Below are positions 55,871-64,000 of a stretch of DNA of 64,000 nucleotides, piece by piece (position 1 is the stretch's first letter; every line of letters begins with the position of its first letter). This stretch comes from Cymbidium sinense (lineage: Eukaryota; Streptophyta; Magnoliopsida; Asparagales; Orchidaceae): positions 76,867,817-76,931,816 of the forward strand of contig CM038220.1 of the NCBI GenBank assembly GCA_021442155.1, read 5' to 3'. The notes beneath the pieces were generated by a model that saw nothing but the letters and a program-made list of their open reading frames with translations, did no database searches and was not told where the DNA came from. The position numbers and the translations under genes are program-made.

Positions 55871-57059
55871 TGTTGATCTCATTTTTAGAATGAGTTCTCT
55901 ACTCATCCATCTTAGACATAGAACTCCTCTTAGACTTTAAGAGATCCTTAGTCTTAAGACATATCTAGTGAATAGGTGGACACTCAAACTAACTCTAAAG
56001 ACTTAGAAGAGTTAACCATAGGAGTAGGTCATGCCCTAGGGGCATCAGGAAAATCTGTATACCCTATTGCTTGAACCACTTTCCTTACTTCCTTCTTTCA
56101 AGTCAAACTCCAAATCAAATCAACATGAAACCTAAATAAATTTTAGCAATTGATTTTCTCCAAACTCAAATCAATGCCATAAGATTAAAACCCATGATTG
56201 GAATTCCAAATTCCAAATATTTCCAAAGTCCTTTGATTTCCCTTCAAGGACTTAGCCTAAAAATCATCTTCAAATCAATTCAAATTCATGAAATTTTCTC
56301 ATAACTCATTTATATTCTCATTTATATTCACATATATAAATGAAATATAAATTCAAATCAATCAAATCATATCCAAAATTTAAATTCCTAATTCAAAATC
56401 CTTCTTAAGTCTTTAATCCTCTCTTAAGGACTTAGCCTAAAAATCATCTTCAAATCAATTCAAATTCAAAAAAATTTTCCACAACTCATTTATATTCACA
56501 TATATAAATGAATTATAAATTCAAATCAATCAAACTAAATTCAAAATTCAATATGAATTCACAAATCTTTTCTAAGTCACCTTGATTTTTATCTTAAGAA
56601 CTTAGCCTGGATCATGTTCAAATCACTTCAAACTCATGAAATTTTATCATGACCCATTTATATCCTCATTTATATTTACATATATAAATGAAATATAAAT
56701 TCAAACAACCGAAACCAACTCCAAAATTCAAATTCAAATTCAATCAAAATCCAACATAAGCCTTCCAAGTCAAATTCTTGAACTTAGCCAAATCAACTTC
56801 AAATCAAGCCAAACTCTTGATTTTCATTCATGATTTAATCAATCCTTCAATCATGAATCCAAATATAAATACAAACTTCAATCACTTAACCAAAACTCAA
56901 TTCAGAAATCAAACCAAAATTCATTTCAAGTTCACCCTTTTGAACTTGAAATTGTCAAATGAATCAAAATCCATTTGACTTCAAACCACTTAAAAATGGA
57001 TTTATATTTCAATCATAAGTCCATATGTTAGTTCAATCAAACTCAAACCAAGCTTTGAC

Positions 57060-57880
57060 TAAGCCATTTCACCCACTTATTCACTTGACCCAAAGTGACC
57101 TAAAGTACCCTTATGAGCCAAATTCTAATATATTGAATCTCATCAAGCCTCTCATCATGATCAACAATCATCCGAGATGATCAATCACTCAAATTTGGTC
57201 AAACCAAGTCAAACCTAAGGGTTGACCAAGTCAACACTTAGCCAAAATGAGACCCAACATAGCCAAAATCCATCATAGGCTAAATTGATTAAAACCAATG
57301 ATCTAAGTTCATTCATTATCAATGTTTGAACTTGACCAAGTCAACATTTGAGCCTAACCTAGCCCAATTGGCCACTTGACCCAACTTGACCCAACTTGAC
57401 CTAAAAAGTCAAAATGTGTCAAAATTTGATCTAAGCCAAATTGATTGAAATCAATAGGTCAAGTTCATTCTAAATCACTTGTTGAACTTGACCAAAGCCT
57501 CAATTGACCAATTAGACCTAACCTAGCCTAATTGATCTTGAACCCAACTTGACCTAACATATTGAGCCAAGTTCAAACTTAACCAAAATTGATTGGAAAT
57601 AAAAATACCAATCCACTTCATATGACCAACCAAACCTAAACCTACCCATGACCTAGCTCAAATAGGTCAAATGGGTCAAATTGGTCAATTTGACCCATTT
57701 GACCAAAATGAAGTCATATGAACCAAAGTCAAACCTAAACCAATTTAAATCAAACCAAAGCCACCAAAATATTTCAAATGGTCATATGAACTTGACCCAA
57801 CCCTTGGTTTGACCCAATTTGACCACTTGGTCAACTTGACCCAAGTTGACCCATTTTGACCTAAATGGATCAACATGAGT
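57060..57880. promoter_or_regulatory. TTGACC/GGTCAA-dense block in L6
   Basis: Same position and character as in L3, with runs such as TTGACCCAACTTGACC near 57,375-57,400 and GTCAACTTGACCCAAG near 57,830. Candidate W-boxes. Confidence 0.5.
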
Positions 57881-58335
57881 CAAATCACATCAAATCAACT
57901 GCAAATTCAATGAAACTTGGGAAAACCTATTTTCTCATCATATCAAACATATCTAAACTAAAATCAAGGTCAAACGACCATTTTACCCCTAGGTCATAGA
58001 GTAAAATTTGGCTAATTCCACATGGAATTTGGTCAAATCCCCTTCATACCCACTTGTCACTCTCCTAGTCGATCAAGTGAACACTAAGGAGGGTAGTGCA
58101 CCAACCCAATGGGTTTGGGTCAGCTCAACCTAGCCCAATGGCCAAACCCAGCACATGCTTTAAAATGGCCACATGGGAATCCTCCTTACACCCAATTTGA
58201 GCACATGGCCATTTCACCATTCCACTCCTTAGCCAAAACCAAATTCAAGGACACACTAAACGGCCTAACAAACCAATTCAATGAGCTCAATTGGATCAAA
58301 ATGGCATGGAAAGCTTTAGTTGTTTGATTGCCAAA

Positions 58336-58354
58336 GGGGGAGATATACTCCCCC
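58336..58354. promoter_or_regulatory. U3 palindrome, L6 copy (perfect)
   Basis: GGGGGAGATATACTCCCCC, 7-bp arms around ATATA, 2,465 bp from the LTR start. Confidence 0.6.
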
Positions 58355-61300
58355 TAATTCATTTCAAACTTAACATTCCCTCATTCAGTTGAAGCCTAGG
58401 AAGCCAGAAGAGCTCTTGCCAAGTTACCCCAAGCATCCTAGAGTAAAATTGAAATCCCATTTCTCGATTTTCATTAAGAAAAAATAGGGGAACTCAACTG
58501 AAATTCCAACTTGCTCTACACTTCAAACCAACTCAATTCCTTCTTCAAGCATCATCAGAGGATCAAGTCGAGCTCACCTAAACTCTTTCTTAAGCTCCAA
58601 AGGTAAAGGAAGGGTGCCCTAGACCAAAGCTGAGCTCAAAGCAAAGGGGAGTTGGTCCATAGAAGCATCCACTCAATTTCAAGAGCTCAAACCTTCAACA
58701 GAGTTTCATCTCAACCAAACGAAGCTTCTCCAAGGGAATCGAGCACTGGTGATCACCTCCAGAGAGATTAGCCATTTTTTGAGATTAATTTCAATGTGTG
58801 TTGGTTCTTTGTGAAAGGAATTTTAATCCCATGGAATTTTGGCTATTAGATGTGCTTGTCATTAGGTTTAGATGGTGTGGGCTAAATTTTAGCCCAATCC
58901 AAGCTCAATCAAGCTCAAATCTTACCCTAGAACATGGACAGCCTCCATTGCTCACAGGGGATAATAGGGATGCATCTCTGGCCATCCCTCCACACATTTT
59001 GGATGGACGGTCGAGATTAAAATGCATAATATCTTTATTTTTCTCCCTCAGATCTGCAGCTTTAATCTCAACCGTCTAATCCTTGATCGGACGGCTAAGG
59101 AGAAAATGTGTAGCACTATTTCCACGGCACTACAATGTGACGAGCTAAATACCTAATCCACATGTGTAAATATATGCCACATCACACATGGTACTGATGG
59201 GATTAATATGAAAGATAAGAAATAAATTCTTGGTTTCATAAAATTTCAAATTATTTGGAATGATACTTAATTATTTTAATTAATTTCCTCTAATTAATTC
59301 CAAACATTTTATGCTTAATTAGTGGGATGACTCCTACCTCTCCTAATTTTCTTGTGATTTATTGGTGGTTTAATTAAGGGAATTTCTAGTTCATTCCTTA
59401 ATTACTCCCTTAATGTAATTAAGCTTAATTAAGGATATAATTAGTGGTTTAACCCTCTGATTGAGTCAATTAAGTTTTGAATAAGTGGATTTCAGGTTTA
59501 GGGAATAATTTTGGGATACTTTTCTTGAGATATTCCTTAAAGCCCCTTTTCTTCCTTAATCCATCCTTAATTATGGGTTAATTAACTAATTTCCCCCTTA
59601 ATTAATTTCATAAAATTCTAAAAACTTACATAACTTAATTAATCTATCTTGGATAGATGCTTAGGTGTTCAATAGCCTAAGTACATTAAGAAAATCAAAA
59701 CCCAACTCACATGTGTGAGAGGGTTTATGAAATTACTTAAGTTAAAATCCCTTAGTTTAATTAATCATTAATCATGAGCCAAATTGCATTAGGCCTTTTC
59801 TCCCTAGGTGCATTGCAAATTTAAATTTCTTGTGAGGTTTTATGTCATCTCATTTGCTCATAATTATTTCATTAAATATACTAAGGTGGTATAGGTAAGG
59901 GGTAATTAATGCACTTAATTCATACCTTAAACTAATCAAAATATAAAATGGATCTAATCATCTAAAAATTGAACTTAAATATTATACACATGTGGGTATG
60001 GGTTAAGAATAGCAAACTCACCTTCCATTTCTCAAATTAAATCAAACTCAAAACAAAACCAAACCTTCTTTAAAAATAATTTGATTTGTTTTAAGCTTTC
60101 TTATTTCATAAGATTGTCTTTAGGAATTAATTAAGGTGAATGTATTTTCATGCTTTCACCATCTTAGTTCCTTCCCAAAATTCTAAATGTGTATGTAATA
60201 TGAATTTCATGCATTCATTCTTTTCAAAAATCAAAATGAAAGTGAAATGTCTCTTTTATGTCAAATTGCATGTCTAATTAAAATAGAAATATGAGTGGCT
60301 ATTATCACTATTAAATCCAAATTATTTTCAAAATATATAAATCAATTACCAAAACTAAAAGTGTGTTACCTATATTTTATATATGAGCTTGCATGTGAGT
60401 AAAATATAAGGATGTGCTTAGTGTAGTTTTCCTACTCCCCTCTTTTAGTATAATTTTGAATAGGATTTGGTAAAGTGTTTAGTTCATTTGAAAAGAACCT
60501 AACACTTGAATAATTCCATCTCATATTCATTCCTATGATATTACTTAAGAAGAATACCTACACTTTTACATATAAGTTGCATAAATAAAAATAAATCAAC
60601 CAACACAAACTTTTGCATTCTTTCTTTTCCATTTACTTCTTTTGTAGATATGCTTATATTTAAGAAAAGTGGTATATTAGTCTGGACAATCTCGGGGTTG
60701 TGAGGCTTTAAGTAGCCCTAAGTAGGTCTTGTACCTTACACCCCTGGTTAACAATGATATCGTACTCACTTATGTCTTCCATATATTCATGTGTACATGT
60801 GAAAACTGGATAAGAAACCCTTTTTCTAGTTAATGAAAATCTTGCATCATAAGCATTCAAATTTTCTTAAGTAAACTACTTAGCATTCATTATAAAGTGT
60901 ACTAAACATTCTCACTTATATGTATAGATATGCTTAGGATTCATCCATATGCATATTATACATGTTGGGAAGGAAATGAAATGATGTGTGTTTTGTGAAT
61001 TTAGTTCACTTTATTTAATCTTAAAATGTCTTTCTTTTTGAATATGTTTGTTTAGAATTGATCTCAACTTAGGATTAATTAAAACACATAATAAAACATT
61101 CACTAAATAAAACTAAATATGAATCCACTTTAGAAATTATTTAAGGTAGCGAAGGAAAGAGAAGTTCTCTTCTCTCTTCCCTCTCTTTAAAACTTAGTAA
61201 TTAATTGTAGGATTCATTCAAACCAAATAAAAATATAAAATAAAATCAACCCAAATCAATAAAAATAACTTAAATGAAACCATCCTCTATGTTGAACACT

Positions 61301-63532
61301 CCCACATTTAGAACATATAAAACCTAAAACCATAATTAAGCATACCACATAAACCTCCTAAAGCACACACATTTAAACTAAGTCACCACTTCTAGCTTTA
61401 GGTTAGGGTGGTGCATAGTTTGATGTTTGCTTTTATTTTGTGATATATGTTTTAGTCTAGATGTTAGGGTGAATGTGCATAGAATGAATGATAGGAAGAT
61501 TTAATCTAATCATTATTTTCTGCAGGGGATTGTGCTTAAGGGGCGCTATAATAAATAAAAATATAAATATTTTTGTTGTGCAGATGCTTATACCCCTAAG
61601 AATAATTTAATAGACCAGGTGGACTTAGTCACCCATGTGTGGGGTGATAAGTCCAATATACATGCTTGGGATTTGTGTGGTTTGTTTAGCTAATCTCTAT
61701 TTTGCAGGTGTTAGCTAGATTTACTTTTTCTTTTCATGTAATTTTTATGATTAAGATCTTTGAATCATTATTATGGAGATTAGGAAGAGCATTGGTCATA
61801 AGATCTCATCTTATGTACCACGTGAAGCTTTTGGAGTAACCATCTTCTAATCATCCAAAAGAAAGAACCAAAGAAGAAAGAAGAAAAGAAGAAGAATGAA
61901 GAAAAGAAGAATGAAGAAATGAAGCTTGAAGACCCCCATAATAATAAATTACTTACCTAATTGTACTTAATTCATTTTTAATACGGGTTGTATAAGGGTA
62001 GAGCTCGGCTACCCAATTTATTTTTGTGAGTGGCCCACAAATTCTTTTTTTTTTTTATGCTAGCTTTATAAATTGATTGATAATTTGTTTAGCTTGTGCA
62101 CTAAGATAGCATCTTTTTCTAATTTCTTTCTTGCTTGATGTATTCCCTTGATGTAGATTAGGCTCTTAGGTAAAAATAAATATTCTACCAAATTTAACAA
62201 TTCAAAGTTAAAATAAAGAACTCATAACTTCACCTAAAACTTAAGCTAAAATCAAGATAAAAGAATTAGCAACCCCTTAGTTGGATGAGTATTTCTTTTA
62301 CAATATCATGCACAAATGCATATTATTTTTGCTCTTGATTAGAGGGCTTCCACCTTTTCCAGAGAAACTTAGCTTGACCTTTGAGAGCCATGGTGGAAAC
62401 ATACCTCCTCCCTTCTCACTGATTTTGGCCAATAATCTTATTTCTCATGCATTAGGCATATAAATCCTATAAGCTTAGGTCAAATGATTGTCCAAAAAAG
62501 AAAATAAAATGCAATATGATTTACATTAGATTTAGGTCATTTGAAGCATGCCCTTTACATGATCTAGTCTCTTTAGGGAATGAGTTAAGGACTTCGTCTC
62601 TTTCTAAATAAATAATAGTCCAGCTATCTTGCATAAAGCATATGACTTGCCTACATGAATTTAAAATCATAGGAGGAGTTAGTGGCCACCCCGTAGTTAT
62701 AAGTTTGTCGGGTGGTTTGTCCTCTGGTGAGGCAAACCAATAATTATCGCCTTAGATTTTTTCAGCCGCCAAGGCTCCCAAGATTTAGGTTCTGAGATAG
62801 CTTCATCCTTCCATGGGCCATAAGCATAAATCCTCACCTCTTATGCATTTCCATAATCTTGTGTTATAGAATCATAAGTCCTAAACTTCTAATAAAAAGT
62901 CAATTTAAATGAATAATTCAATTTCTAAAATATAAAGCCCAACCATAGGATAGTTTGAGATGTTGGCTAGGTTTCCTAGTATCATGAGTATTTCTTACTT
63001 ATCTTCCTTTGGCTTTGATAATAACTCCATCTCTTTGATCAATCTCATTTGATCTTCTAAAATAAACTAATCGATTGATAGTCCTACTAATTGAAATCTT
63101 TGGAGACAATGATCATTTACCTTAATCGAGAGTATTCCTAAGGGATCTTATTCCTTAGGATGTAATTAGCTATGAGGGCTTGCCCCTGTAGGAAACTTAA
63201 TGAACCCGGTTTAAAATAAACCCTACTTTACTTTTCCATGAAAAGTAGAGGAAGAATCTTTGGTACACATGTAGACCCATTGTCCTTAGCAGTCTTTGTT
63301 GAGGTGATTAGGTCTATTATAGGGTGGTGACTTCTATCTTTAAAGATAGTACACCTCTCCTCAATGTAGTACCTAATCACCCTCAATAAAAATATCTACA
63401 AATCTACGAGAAGTCAAAATTGCATTAAAAGAAAAGAAGTATATTTTGATCTTCATTTTATCCCGCATAGAGTGAAGATGGAAGTATTTTTTTATTCTTT
63501 AGAAATTATCTCTACATAAAAATTTCACCACA

Positions 63533-64000
63533 ACATTCCTACTTCAGCTAGTTCTTCTTCTAGTAGACATCTTATATCGGGGGATGAGGGCATCAAATTC
63601 CTCAACCACTTACTTTACTAGGTTTCTACTATGTACCTCCTTTTAAATCTAAGAAATTGAAGAATAAAGCTAGTTTGAATTACACCTATGCCACTTCTAA
63701 TATGTTATCTGATTCTACTACTTTATAAAATACTTCAAGTCTTAATAATTATAACAACTCTGATCATCATCTTTTTTATTCAAAGATGGGCTTTCCTTCT
63801 CTGAATCATACAAGCTCACCTCTTAAGATAGATTTGGAATCATCTAATTCTGAGGGTACTATAGAAGAAGCTGTAAGTATGCCTGACAAGCAGGTAAAAT
63901 CTTCCACTAACCCGCCATAAGAGATCACTGAAGTCAATCTTTGTAGTGGCAAGATTCTACCTCCTAGGGTAGCACCTCAAGATAAGGGTAAGCAAGTCAT
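63533..64000 (+). pseudogene. Protease N-terminal spacer of P2 (runs off the end)
   Basis: Resumption of P2 beyond the solo LTR. The Ser-rich spacer before the protease is readable in pieces that match P1 27,960-28,490: FYYVPPFKSKKLKNKA, NNYNNSDHHLF, IDLESSNSEGTIEEAV and EITEVNLCSGKILPPRVAP near 63,925-63,980. Stops after TTL and PP break it. The window ends before the catalytic motif, so the rest of pol should lie past 64,000. Confidence 0.75.

Larger units (their letters stand above)
55871..63532 (+). mobile_element. L6: 7,662-bp solo LTR inside P2
   Basis: Starts TGTTGATCTCATTTTTAG and ends TTCACCACA. It is collinear with L3: three TATA-like units (56,280-56,720), TTGACC block (57,060-57,880), palindrome (58,336-58,354), conserved AACCAAACGAAGC block with GGTGATCACC (about 58,747), and the 3' part to 63,532. 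There is no PBS, coding region or second LTR. Gag lies on its left and PR spacer on its right, so it is an insertion reduced by LTR-LTR recombination. Its sequence is close to L3. Confidence 0.85.

Overview
This is AT-rich plant nuclear DNA made almost entirely of decayed, nested Ty3/gypsy LTR retrotransposons of the Tat (Tat/Ogre/Retand-like) lineage. The assignment rests on five features: a gag-PR-RT-RH-INT order, a second archaeal-type RNase H between RT-RH and integrase, a primer-binding site resembling the 3' end of plant tRNA-Arg, very long LTRs, and a repeat-filled 3' untranslated region. No intact host gene was found. The only host-gene relic recognised is a kinase-domain fragment of an FLS2-like LRR receptor kinase at 2,621-3,067 (minus). 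The sequence supports an angiosperm with a large genome but does not identify the species.

Layout. (1) 1-6,074: unclassified DNA with hairpin-rich repeats, the kinase relic and two short tandem duplications. (2) 6,075-19,256 (+): an internally deleted element, with a shortened 5' LTR, a leader of tandem hairpins, the N-terminal part of gag, 3' UTR repeats and a 7.5-kb LTR. (3) 19,257-25,758 (-): element M1, reading gag, PR, RT, RH, aRH, INT from right to left, truncated at both ends. (4) 25,759-44,638 (+): element P1, starting inside gag and running through pol and a 3.1-kb 3' UTR into an 8.0-kb LTR. M1 and P1 lie head to head. (5) 44,690-48,640 (-): element M2, a deletion derivative (LTR start, gag, then RH/INT). 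(6) 48,641-64,000 (+): element P2, with the 3' part of an LTR, PBS, a hairpin leader and gag, interrupted by a 7.66-kb solo LTR (55,871-63,532), after which the protease region resumes and runs off the window.

The copies complement each other. LTR (about 8.0 kb), leader (2.45 kb), gag N-part, gag-pol and 3' UTR add up to an inferred full-length family of about 30 kb, very large for a plant LTR element. All copies are dead: stops and frameshifts are common, and catalytic residues are lost in the protease, RT, aRH and integrase of M1 and in the RT and integrase of P1.

The most striking signal is the leader. It is a tandem array in which each unit of about 70-100 bp carries a hairpin. The loop-side sequence is conserved, but the stem sequence changes from unit to unit on both arms, so pairing is kept. 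This is seen in two separate copies of the element (7,600-8,580 and 50,720-52,535). It suggests a selected RNA or DNA structure and is the best candidate for something undescribed. The LTRs also carry dense TTGAC(C/T) arrays, variable TATA-like tandem repeats and a conserved 19-nt palindrome.
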